A stretch of DNA of 64,000 nt, taken from contig NZ_AP022595.1 in NCBI RefSeq assembly GCF_010731875.1, forward strand, positions 2,046,001-2,110,000. The letters are read 5' to 3'. The notes beneath the pieces are model-generated. The model saw nothing but the letters and a program-made list of their open reading frames with translations. It ran no database searches and had not been told where the DNA came from. The translations under genes were made by a program, and so were the position numbers. The stretch's first letter is position 1. Each line of letters begins with the position of its first letter. Source of the DNA: Mycolicibacterium sarraceniae. GTDB taxonomy: Bacteria; Actinomycetota; Actinomycetes; Mycobacteriales; Mycobacteriaceae. This document shows positions 16,644 to 25,506 of this stretch, piece by piece.

Positions 16644-17861
16644 ATGAGCCCTCAGGCCGATACGAATTCGATTCGCCTCGGCGGGTTGCTCAGCGGGGTG
16701 TTGCTGACCCAGATCGTCAACAGCGCAGTACATTTGGCGCAGCCGCTGCTGGTCGCCGACCTGTCGGGATCGCTGGGCAGCGCCGCGTTCTTCGCCGCGT
16801 TCGGCACCGGGGTCCATATGTTCGGTACCTTCGTGGCGGGCTGGCCGACCGACCGTTGGGGTGCCCGGAGGGTCCTGGTGTTCTCGACGCTGCTGCGGGG
16901 TATCGTCCTGGCCGGCATTCCGCTGGCCATGGCGTTGGGGATCGCCACCCTGCCAGTCGTGATGGGCCTGTACACCCTCGAGGCACTGGTCCGCGGCTAC
17001 GTGGACACCGCCGTGCACACCGTTCCCCTCGAGATGGTCGGTCACCGTCGAGATCTGTTGGACCGGATCAACTCCCGCTACGAAGTCGTCTTCGAGGTGG
17101 GCGCGGTTGCCGGCCCGTTGATGCTCGGTGGGCTGATGGTGTGGGCGGACGGCATCGTCCCGCACATCGTAATCCCGATCGGATTCGTGCTCTCGGCAGC
17201 GTGCTATCTCTTGATCCCCAGAACGTCGACACTGACGGCGGATACCGACGTCAAGCCGCACGGCGGCTCCTGGGCGGGCCTGAAATACATTGTCGCCCAT
17301 CCGTATCTGCTGCTGGTGGTCGTCGGGCTTATGCTGTTTCACCTCTACGAGCTGCGCAAGATCCTGAGCGCGTTCTTCGCCAAAGGGTTGCTTCACCATC
17401 CCGCCGAGGTCGGGCACGTCGGGGCGGCCTTCGCGCTGGGTGGAGTGGTCGGCTCGGTGCTGTATGCGGTGACGCGACATCGGAAGACGGGCATCGGGTG
17501 GGTGTTCGCCGGGGCAGTGGGGACGGTGTTCCTCGCGGTGGGCTGGATCCCGGTGAACCTGCCGATGATGTCGGTGGCGGTGTTCATCTTCGGAGTGGGT
17601 AACGTGTGCGCTCGGCTGGTCCTGACCCGGTGGCGTCAGGAGCTGACCCCGCTCGAACATGCCGGCGGTGTCACGGCTGCTTCGGAATTTGGCCGCACGG
17701 CCGCGTCTCTCGGTGTCGCCAGCGCGGTGGGCGGAGCCTTTTCGTCGAGCTCCAGTGCGTACGGCGCGTTCGGGATCGTCGGCGGAATGCTCGGGCTCTT
17801 CGCCGCCGCGCAATTCGTGTTGGCGCGGCTGTACGCCCGCAAGGGTCACCCGGAGCTGTAA
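16644..17861 (+). CDS. MFS transporter
   Basis: 405 aa from the ATG at 16644 (MSPQADTNS). It has about 12 hydrophobic segments. GWPTDRWGARRV between segments 2 and 3 is the MFS loop motif (G-x-x-x-D-R-x-G-x-R-R). It follows the Sap-family gene directly, so the pair may move the same or related hydrophobic compounds. Convergent with the secreted hydrolase gene at 17868. Substrate unknown. Confidence 0.83.
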   Translation: MSPQADTNSIRLGGLLSGVLLTQIVNSAVHLAQPLLVADLSGSLGSAAFFAAFGTGVHMFGTFVAGWPTDRWGARRVLVFSTLLRGIVLAGIPLAMALGIATLPVVMGLYTLEALVRGYVDTAVHTVPLEMVGHRRDLLDRINSRYEVVFEVGAVAGPLMLGGLMVWADGIVPHIVIPIGFVLSAACYLLIPRTSTLTADTDVKPHGGSWAGLKYIVAHPYLLLVVVGLMLFHLYELRKILSAFFAKGLLHHPAEVGHVGAAFALGGVVGSVLYAVTRHRKTGIGWVFAGAVGTVFLAVGWIPVNLPMMSVAVFIFGVGNVCARLVLTRWRQELTPLEHAGGVTAASEFGRTAASLGVASAVGGAFSSSSSAYGAFGIVGGMLGLFAAAQFVLARLYARKGHPEL

Positions 17862-17867
17862 GTCCGG

Positions 17868-19994
17868 CTACGCGGCGTTAACCGTGATGGTCGACGGGTC
17901 GACAGTCGGCAACGTGAGCGCGATATTCGACACGGTCACCTCACCCGTCGTCCCGACCGCGCGGTATGAGGCCGACGATGAGAACAACTGCACGGTCACT
18001 TTCTGACCGGGCTTGAGTGTCTGCGCCACCATTTCCAGATCGACGCTCGCGGTCTGTTGGGTGCCGTCCAGTGTCACGAGGATTGGAGTGACCTGATTGC
18101 CGAGCACCTGACCGGTCGAGTCGTCGACGAGCTGCGCGTAGAGGTGATCCCCGCTGCCTGTTCCCGAGTAGGTGAAGCTGAGATGTGGCGTACCAACGAC
18201 ATACGTGGTTGTCGTGACGGCAGGCGTCGTGACGTTCAGTGCGTTGATGGCCCGTGACGACCCGATGGGAAGCACTCCGAGCAGCCCGCCGGCCCCCAGG
18301 AACGGAACCATGTGCAGGGTCTTGGGTGTGGTGCTGGTCGCGACCACCGGGTCGCTCGGCGTGAGGTCATAGGACGTCGACGAAAGCCGTTGGCCCCGTT
18401 GGTCGACCCACTCGAACTGCGGACCGGTCGCGACGTCGGTGTCGCCCTTGACATAGCGATTGAGCCACTCGAGGGTACGCTGGGCGATCAGCGTGCCGCC
18501 GGTGTTGAACAGATCGTTGGTGCACACGCCGTGACCGCCGCAGAACCACAGCACCTTTGTCGGGACGCCGTTGTCAATGAGCGCCTGGGCGTTGGCGTTG
18601 GCTTCCTGCAGAGTGAACAGGGTGTCGACGGTGCCTTCGATAAGCAGTGTGGGAGCGGTGATCTGGTCGAGTAGGTAGTCGGGCCCGCGCTCGGCGAGAA
18701 GGCCTTGCTCGTCCTGCGTCAGCGACCCGGTCAGGTCGCCGTAGATGGTGGCGGGGATGATTCTCGGGTTGGTCCGAGCGAGCGTAAGCACAAGGGCCGC
18801 AGCCAGAATCTTCCCCCAGCCGCTCTTGAATGACTGTGACTTGTAGAGCGCGGTGTTGAGGCTGTTCCACGCGATGGTCGGCACGATCGCATCCACGCGG
18901 TGATCGGTTGCCGCCGTGACCAATTGGATGCCGCCGCCGTAGGACGCGCCCACCATGCCGATCTTGGGATCGAGGTCGCTCGGATTTCCGTCGAGGGCGA
19001 CCTCGGGTTGGGTGGCGAGCCAGCTGATGATCGCCGAGACGTCCTTGGCCTCGTAAGCCGGTGAGTCGATCTGCAGCGTACCGCCCGAGCTGTATTCGCC
19101 GCGCGGGTCCCAGGTCACGACGTTGTAGCCGGCATTGCGCAGGGACAAGATGCTCGGCATACCCAGAGCGTTGGTGAGTACGCCATCCAGGACGCTGCCA
19201 TTGATGCTGGTCTGGCCGGGCATTCCCAGGCCCGGGCCGTCGAGGATGGTCGGCGCCGTGGCCCCGTTTTGCAGTCCGGCGGCCGGCATGAAATGGACGT
19301 AGATTTCAGTGCCGTCGAACGAGACCACCTTGACGTCGCGCGGCTGCGCGGCGTTGGGTGACGAGCCCGGCTGCACGGGGTAACCGAACAGCGGATGAAG
19401 GATGTCGCCGAAGATCGGGATCTGATGAATGGAGGCCACGATCGGGGTGAACAGGACCGGCCCGAGGACGGGGATGTGCTGCAGGAACGCCAGCGGCGCC
19501 GTCTGCGGTATCGCGACGACGTTGGTGGGGATTGTCGGCTCGTCGGCTGCGGTGGTGACCTGAGCCGCGGTCGTCGTCGCGGCTGCAGTGCGCTGGGTGG
19601 TGGTCGCCGGCTCTCGGCGGGATGCTGCCGCTAGCGCCAGTGTCGTCACTGGGTTATCCGCCGGTGCTGTGGGAGTGTCGTCGACGCGTGCTCTGGTGAC
19701 CGCGGCCGTCCGAGCCGGGGTCGACCGGGCGGATACCGGCTGCGCGACCTTGCTCGTCGCGGGTCTGTCGGTCTTGGCGTTGGCGGCTGATGCGGGTCGG
19801 GCCGTGGCGGCGTGCTGCGCTGGCGACGAATCTGTCGAGATCGACGGCGTGGCCGCGGCCTCTCCGGCTCCGGAGACGATCGCGACCCCGATTCCCAGCG
19901 CTACCGCTAATCCGCCGATCCGACCCACGTACGCCGCTGCAGCCATTCGTCTATAGGTAGCGTGACCCGCCCGTTGTGTCTGGCGGTTGGCCAA
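17868..19994 (-). CDS. Secreted CocE/NonD-type alpha/beta hydrolase
   Basis: 708 aa. A basic N-terminus and hydrophobic segment (VGRIGGLAVALGIGVAIV) form a signal; M17 at 19946 is an alternative start. About 110 Ala/Thr/Pro-rich residues follow, then a catalytic domain with WDPRGEYSSGG, the nucleophile elbow GASYGGG, the acid-region EGTVDTLF and the His region CGGHGVC. The last 150 residues form a beta-rich domain like the jelly roll of X-Pro dipeptidyl peptidase/CocE proteins. Such enzymes cleave esters or peptides outside the cell. The Ser-Asp-His triad looks complete. Substrate unknown. Confidence 0.82.
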   Translation of the reverse strand: MANRQTQRAGHATYRRMAAAAYVGRIGGLAVALGIGVAIVSGAGEAAATPSISTDSSPAQHAATARPASAANAKTDRPATSKVAQPVSARSTPARTAAVTRARVDDTPTAPADNPVTTLALAAASRREPATTTQRTAAATTTAAQVTTAADEPTIPTNVVAIPQTAPLAFLQHIPVLGPVLFTPIVASIHQIPIFGDILHPLFGYPVQPGSSPNAAQPRDVKVVSFDGTEIYVHFMPAAGLQNGATAPTILDGPGLGMPGQTSINGSVLDGVLTNALGMPSILSLRNAGYNVVTWDPRGEYSSGGTLQIDSPAYEAKDVSAIISWLATQPEVALDGNPSDLDPKIGMVGASYGGGIQLVTAATDHRVDAIVPTIAWNSLNTALYKSQSFKSGWGKILAAALVLTLARTNPRIIPATIYGDLTGSLTQDEQGLLAERGPDYLLDQITAPTLLIEGTVDTLFTLQEANANAQALIDNGVPTKVLWFCGGHGVCTNDLFNTGGTLIAQRTLEWLNRYVKGDTDVATGPQFEWVDQRGQRLSSTSYDLTPSDPVVATSTTPKTLHMVPFLGAGGLLGVLPIGSSRAINALNVTTPAVTTTTYVVGTPHLSFTYSGTGSGDHLYAQLVDDSTGQVLGNQVTPILVTLDGTQQTASVDLEMVAQTLKPGQKVTVQLFSSSASYRAVGTTGEVTVSNIALTLPTVDPSTITVNAA

Positions 19995-20062
19995 AGTTGA
20001 ATTCAGACTCTGACGATTCCGTCAAAAACTGTCGAGCTCGCACCGGCAGTTGATGGTCGGTC

Positions 20063-20347
20063 TTGAGCGACTCTAAGGCCGGCTGGGTGGGCGCATCTGC
20101 CGATGCGCTGGTGGCGATGGCTGACGCATGGCAACAGGTCGCCGGTCAACACCACACAAGCCTCATTCAGCAGGCCGCGCACGTGACAGACGCCGCCCAT
20201 GAGTTCCGGTCCATGGACGATCGCAGCGCCACCGAACTCAGGCAGGTCGGCCAACGAGATGCTCACGGAGAAAACGTACCGGCGTTCCGACGCTGCCGGT
20301 ATTCACTCGCCAGCCTGCATCGAGATCGGCGCAGGAGATGGGTGTAG
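20063..20347 (+). pseudogene. Truncated EspC/WXG100-like gene remnant
   Basis: The frame begins after a stop and encodes AGWVGASADALVAMADAW and QHHTSLIQQAA, which align with residues 42-100 of the EspC-like protein at 4182 (SGWVGSSAQALSALTDHW). The first helix, about 35 residues, is missing, and the C-terminus runs into unrelated arginine-rich sequence. No good ribosome site precedes the TTG at 20063. It is a decayed paralogue at the edge of the accessory island. Confidence 0.7.
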
Positions 20348-20427
20348 GAAGTCGCCGATCTTGTCGGTTTGCCGCCGCGCCGACCTGGGGATTGTCGCTA
20401 GCGTGGCGGTGGGCGATTCCCGCTAAC

Positions 20428-20991
20428 GTGTCGGAATCCTCAGCGAGCTGTTCGTCGCTTGAAAATGAGTTGGCCGACACCGGGTCGTTCGAAGTGGCTG
20501 CCGTCGCCCGGCGAGCCGGGGTGAGCGCTGGCTTGCCGTATCGGTACTTCGGAACCCGAACTGGCTTGCTGGTGTCGGTAGTGGATGCCTTCTACCAGAG
20601 GTTTTGCGATGCCATTGCGCTGCGGGACTATGACGCGCCGACTTGGGCCGAACGGGAGCGTCAACGCATCACGGATTGGGTGGACTTCCTGTATCGCGAA
20701 CCAGTGGCGCCAGTGATCCTGGCCGGGCTCGGTGAAGGTGAGCTGGCGACAGCGCGTGGGCGCTGGCTGCAGGAGATGAGCGCGATCGGTGCCCGCAACA
20801 TGGCTCAAGGGCAGCGCGATGGGGAAATACCGGGGGCGCGCGATCCCGAGTACCTGGCTGCGGCCACGATCGGAGGCACCAACGCCGTCGTCGCAGTGTG
20901 TCTGACCCGCGATCCGCGCCCACCCGCGGACGTCGTCATCGACGAGCTGTGGTCGTTTGTCTCCGGGGCCGTCGGCCTCCGGTCATCCTGA
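20428..20991 (+). CDS. TetR-family regulator with disturbed N-terminus
   Basis: 187 aa from the GTG at 20428. The helix-turn-helix is clear: FEVAAVARRAGVSAGLPYRYF, the normal TetR recognition pattern, followed by helices of a ligand-binding domain. Upstream of ENELADTGS the frame is odd: the adjacent frame reads RVGILSELFVA, which is what TetR helix 1 should look like, and one extra T near 20459 separates the two. Either the gene has a +1 frameshift or it starts at the GTG with a short helix 1. The PhyH gene begins 13 bases downstream, so this regulator probably controls it and itself. Confidence 0.7.
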   Translation: MSESSASCSSLENELADTGSFEVAAVARRAGVSAGLPYRYFGTRTGLLVSVVDAFYQRFCDAIALRDYDAPTWAERERQRITDWVDFLYREPVAPVILAGLGEGELATARGRWLQEMSAIGARNMAQGQRDGEIPGARDPEYLAAATIGGTNAVVAVCLTRDPRPPADVVIDELWSFVSGAVGLRSS

Positions 20992-21003
20992 AAGGCAGTA
21001 TCC

Positions 21004-21882
21004 ATGTCCCGCAGCATCTCCCACCCGCCTGGCCGTGTCGAAAAAGTCGAGGACCTGTACGGCGACGTCGCCGGAACCTACCGATCAACCGCTGCCACGT
21101 CGACCGCCGGCATTCCTGCGCACGTAATCGAGTCCGATCTCGCCACGCTTGACCGCGACGGGTACCTGGTCGTCGAACGCCTCATGCCATTGGAGCTCTG
21201 CGCCCAGATCGCCGAAACTATGGATACCCTGCTGGGCCATGTCGGCCGTAACGTCTTTGAGGGCCTCCACACTCAGCGGGTCTACAGTTTGCTGACGAAG
21301 GCTCGCGTCTGTGATGCGCTGGTCGAGCATCCCCGGGTGCTCGCATTGCTTGACCGGCTGCTGTTGCCGAACTATCTGCTGTCGCAGCTTCAGTCGATCA
21401 GAATCGGCCCCGGGGAGACTGCACAATTCCTGCACTTCGACGACGGCATGTATCCCTTGCCCCGTCCGCGCGCCGCGCTCAGCGCAGCCACCATCTGGGC
21501 AATTAGCGACTTCACCGCCGACAACGGTGCCACCGTAGTGATCCCGGGCAGCCACCGCTGGGATGACACACGAAGGCCCACCGATGCGGACGAACACGTC
21601 AGCATCGTGATGCCAGCAGGGTCGGTCGTGTTCTTCGTTGGCACCTTGTGGCACGGGGGCGGCGCGAACCGTACCTCCGATCAAGGTCGGCTCGCCGTCA
21701 CCGCGCAGTACTGTCAGCCATGGTTGCGTCCCCAGGAGGCATTCACCTTGTCGACACCGCCTGAAACGGTTCGGGGGCTGTCGGAGGGTATCTGCCGGAT
21801 GCTCGGCTACAGCATTCACCCGCCGTTCATGGGCATGGTCAACGGCATGCACCCCAAGCGGATCCTCGAAAATACCCGCTAG
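21004..21882 (+). CDS. Phytanoyl-CoA dioxygenase (PhyH) family protein
   Basis: 292 aa. The 2-oxoglutarate/Fe(II) double-stranded beta helix shows HFDD (His-x-Asp metal ligands) in FLHFDDGMYPL, PGSHRWDDT typical of PhyH, and the distal His in LWHGGGANRTSDQGR with the 2-oxoglutarate-binding Arg. It should hydroxylate a small molecule or acyl chain in the cytoplasm using O2 and 2-oxoglutarate. It follows a TetR gene with a 13-base gap. It lies near the peptide operon but on the opposite strand, so a joint role is only a possibility. Confidence 0.85.
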   Translation: MSRSISHPPGRVEKVEDLYGDVAGTYRSTAATSTAGIPAHVIESDLATLDRDGYLVVERLMPLELCAQIAETMDTLLGHVGRNVFEGLHTQRVYSLLTKARVCDALVEHPRVLALLDRLLLPNYLLSQLQSIRIGPGETAQFLHFDDGMYPLPRPRAALSAATIWAISDFTADNGATVVIPGSHRWDDTRRPTDADEHVSIVMPAGSVVFFVGTLWHGGGANRTSDQGRLAVTAQYCQPWLRPQEAFTLSTPPETVRGLSEGICRMLGYSIHPPFMGMVNGMHPKRILENTR

Positions 21883-23243
21883 CCAAGCAATCTGGGTTGC
21901 AGGGCAGCGCCCGGCACACTGCACCAACGGCGACAACGTGGCCTACCCACCATCCAATGTCGTTGACACCATTGCGGGTAACGATCTCCCGAGACGGGCG
22001 TGGCAACAGTCGTACACCCCGACGGCCCGTTGTAGGTGGCCCGGTCAAACGCCTGATATGAGTTACCAGAGATCACCGGCACGCCAGTCGCAGATCAGCG
22101 CTGCCGACTCTTCAAATCGGTGGCCAGTGCTGACCGTCGGCAAGACAAAAATCCGATCAGTCGGATTGTAGGTATCGACCACCCCCTCGGGAGTGTCCGC
22201 CTGAGTCAGACCGAACCAAGGCCGCCAACCCCGACCGGCATAGAACGGCGCGGCACTCTCCACTGCGTTGAGAGCGCCGATCTGATGCTTAGCGCGGATG
22301 ATCGCCTCCGCGTGATCCATTACCAGACTCCCCAGACCTCGGCCCTGTTGGTCGGCGCGAACGGCGACGCTCTCGACGTACCCCGTCACGAACACTTCAC
22401 TGCCGTAACGCAGAGTGCGAGTCACCACCGAGGCGTGACCCAGCAGCGCGTCATCTTCGGTGAACAGCACGTGCACTGAGCTTCCCCAGTTTGAGTGGAC
22501 ACCTGAGATAGCGGGGCCGAGGGTCCTGCTGGAAGGATGTCGGGATGTCTCGAACTCGTCGGTCGTTTACACCGGAGTTCAAAGTGGAGGCTGCTCGGCG
22601 GGTGATTGATGGTGGCCGATCGGTCACTGAGGTTGCCCGGGAGTTGAACGTTCATGAGAATCTGTTACGTAAATGGGTTGTAGCTGAACGGGTTCGGGCC
22701 GGTGCCGCTCTCGACGCGCGCGAGCTACCGCCGGACGGGGACCGGTCGGCGGTCGAGCACGCGGAGTTGGTGCGGTTACGTGCTGAGCTTGCCGAAAAGG
22801 ACCGTGATATTGCGTTCCTGAAAAAAAGTATCGGCGTACTTTGCGGCACAGCAACACCGGTGAGTCGTTTCGAGCTCATCGCCGCGGAGTGCGCCGACCA
22901 CGACATCTCGAAACTCACCGAGCTGCTGGGTGTTTCGCGGTCCGGTTTCTACGCGTGGGCGGCACGGCAATGCCGGGTCGAGCTGTCTGCGCACCAGCAG
23001 TGGCGCGGGATCTGGAGGTGAAGATCCTGTCCCATTGGAAGGCCTCACGCCGCACGTACGGGTCGCCGCGGATCACTGCCGATCTGCATGCCGAAGGCGT
23101 CACCGTCTCGGAGAACACCGTCGCCAAGGTGATGGCCGAGATGGGCGTCGAAGGCATCAGCCCGCGCACGTTCAAGGTCAAGACCACCGTTGTCGATCCG
23201 ACCGCATCGTTCCCGCCGGACCGGGTCGGCCGGGTCTTTGACC

Positions 23244-24874
23244 CAATGCCGTTAACTTTAGCGTCGTCGCAGGTCAGCGGGATTAGGATCGAAAGCTGTT
23301 GCTGTAGAGCGTGTTCAGTGGATGTGAACGGTGCCGATCGAGCGAAGGTGATGTGTTGGCCGGCACGTTCTTCGCGCCTCAGATTGGCTCCTAGAAGTAT
23401 TGCGCTGCAAAGGATTACGCATCACACTTATTCGTGTGGTCGACGAGGGTGCCGGTGGTGAAAGCGGTCGTAGGGACCGGTTGACCGACCGGATCGGCTT
23501 GGGTGTGCTGACCAGGCTGGTGCACCGCGATCTCGTCGACGAGGTGCTCGCCGACACCGGCCGCACCGAACGGCGCCGTCGGCTGCTGCCGGCCCGGGTG
23601 GTCGCCTACTTCGTGCTGGCTATGACGTTGTTCTTCGACGACGCCTACGAAGAGGTAATGCGCAAACTCGTCGACGGGTTGCGGTTTCTGCGGTCCTGGG
23701 ACGAGGACTGGCAGCTGCCCACCTCCTCAGCGCTGTGCCAAGCCCGGGCCCGGCTGGGTGCCGAACCGATCCGCGAGCTCTACGCGCGGGTCGCCCGGCC
23801 GCTGGCCGGGGCAGGCACGCCGGGCGCGTGGCTGGGGGATCTGCGGGTGATGGCCATCGACGGCGTCCAACTCGACGTTCCCGACACCGCCGACAACGAA
23901 GACGCCTTCGGTCGCGGTGTCAGCCAGGGCCTGGACGCCCCCTACCCGAAGGTCAAGGTGCTCGGACTGGGCGAATGCGGCACCCACGCGGTGATCGACG
24001 CCCACCTCGGTGGCGTCCTCGTCGACGAGCGTGAACTCGCCCGCCCCTTGCTGGCCAGTGTCGAACCCGGGATGCTCGTGCTTGCCGACCGCGGGTTCTA
24101 CAGCCGCGAATTCTGGCAGGAGGCCACTGCGACCGGCCGAATTGCTGTGGCGGGTGCAGTCAGCACTGAAATTGCACGTAGTCACCGACCTGGCTGACGG
24201 CTCGTATCTGAGCGTGCTGCTGACCACCATCGAACGTCAACGCCTGCGACGCCACGAGGCCCGCGGCCTGCACGCCGTCCCTCGAGGCCCCATGGTGCGC
24301 GTCATCGAGTACGACATCACCAACCGCGAGACCCACAGCGGATCGCCCATCCGGCTGATCACCACCATCCTCGATCCGGAGCTAGCCTCCGCCACCGAGC
24401 TCGCCGCGGTCTATCACCAACGCTGGGAATTCGAATCCAGCCTCGCCGAGATCGAAACCCGCCAACGCGGCAGCTACCGGGTCCTGCGCTCGCACAGCCC
24501 CGAGATGGTGCGCCAAGAGATCTGGGCGCTGTTGTTGACCCACTACGCGATCCGCGCGCTGATGTATGAGGCCACCAACCCCGACGGACTCGACCCGCTA
24601 CGGATGTCGTTCATCCGCACCCTGCGCATCGTCCGCCGCCACGTCACCGGGCAGGCGGGTTTTTCCCCCTAACCGACTCGCCACCAGCCTGCGTCACGCC
24701 GTCGCCGAGATCCTCCAGCGACCCAACCCGGCCAGACGGCACCGCACCTACCCCCGCGTCACCAAACGAGCCAGCGGCACAAAGTTTCCGCGAAAAACCC
24801 TGGACCACAAAAAACATCAGACACCGAGGGCCACCCGACATCCGACTCACCCGCCTACAAAGTTAACGGCATTG
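23244..24874 (+). mobile_element. IS4-family element nested in the IS3-family transposase gene
   Basis: 1631 bp with near-perfect 16-bp inverted ends (CAATGCCGTTAACTTT and its complement). A 10-bp target duplication GTCTTTGACC is at 23234-23243 and 24875-24884, in the size range of IS4-type elements. Removing it with one duplication restores the OrfB frame (VFDQGRID). Confidence 0.9.
23400..24870 (+). pseudogene. IS4-family transposase, several frameshifts
   Basis: Conserved DDE segments are visible: VMAIDGVQLDVPDT, LVLADRGFYSREFW and YHQRWEFESSLAEIE. The reading frame changes near 23470 (before RLTDRIGLGVL), near 24139 (before ELLWRVQSALKLHVV) and near 24668 in a T5C5 run (before NRLATSLRHAVAEIL). 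Each change is explained by a small indel. The protein would otherwise be of normal IS4-family size. The copy is probably inactive. Confidence 0.83.
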
Positions 24875-25506
24875 GTCTTTGACCAAGGGCGTATCGATGC
24901 GGTGTGGACCTCTGATATCACGTACTTGACCTGCGGTGAAGGGGATGCCTTCCTGTGTGCGATTCGCGATGAACACTCGCGGCGGGTGTTGGGTTGGTCG
25001 CTGGCCGACCACATGCGCACTGAGCTGGTCGAAGCCGCCGTCGATGCTGCGGTGTTCATCCGCGCCGGCAACGTCGCCGGCACCATCCTGCATGCCGATC
25101 GAGGCGGTCAATTCACCAGCCACGACATGGCCCAGGTTTGTTCTGAGCATGGCTTACTGCGCTCTATGGGAGCGACCGGGATCTGCTGGGACAACGCCGG
25201 AGCCGAATCGCTATGGTCGACGGTCAAACATGAGTATTACAAACGCCACGCGTTCACCACGTACGCGAATCTTACTGCAGGACTTGACAATTACATCAGA
25301 TTCTACAACCATGAAAGGCGACACAGTTCGTTAGGGATGATCTCACCCATCGACTTCGAGATCGCCTCACAGCCACGTCAGCAATCAAGCTAACCGTGTC
25401 CACTTTTTCTGGGGAACCTCACACACCCTCAACACCATGCAGCCAATCATGGGAACGGAAACTCTCCCCAAACGCCGCTCGGACCAACGCCTCAGCGGTG
25501 TCCAAA

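Larger units (their letters stand above)
22545..25393 (+). pseudogene. IS3-family transposase OrfA-OrfB, broken
   Basis: OrfA starts MSRTRRSFTPEFKVEAARRV with a helix-turn-helix and a leucine-rich helix. At 22811-22826 the run of seven A residues lets OrfA continue into OrfB (VSRFELIAAECADHD), whereas the expected OrfA end (AYFAAQQHR stop) is in the neighbouring frame; six A residues would give the standard arrangement. A lost base near 23009 shifts the frame before DLEVKILSHWKASRRTYGS. At 23243 the IS4-type element enters; OrfB resumes at 24885 with QGRIDAVWTSDITYL and holds the DDE residues in HADRGGQF and in the segment GICWDNAGAESLWSTVK. The product cannot be made as one protein. Confidence 0.87.
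22477..25421 (+). mobile_element. IS3-family element, interrupted by an IS4-family element
   Basis: Terminal inverted repeats: TGAGCTTCCCCAG at the left and, read inward from the right, TGAGGTTCCCCAG, each followed by a spacer and GTGGACAC. The flanks carry a 3-bp duplication CAC (22474-22476 and 25422-25424), usual for IS3. Without the internal insertion the element is 1304 bp, again typical. It sits in the aac(2')-type gene. Confidence 0.88.

Noticed and set aside
22777..25380. Composite transposon carrying passenger genes between 22.5 and 25.4 kb
   Set aside because: All sequence between the ends belongs to the IS3 or IS4 transposases; no passenger gene is present.
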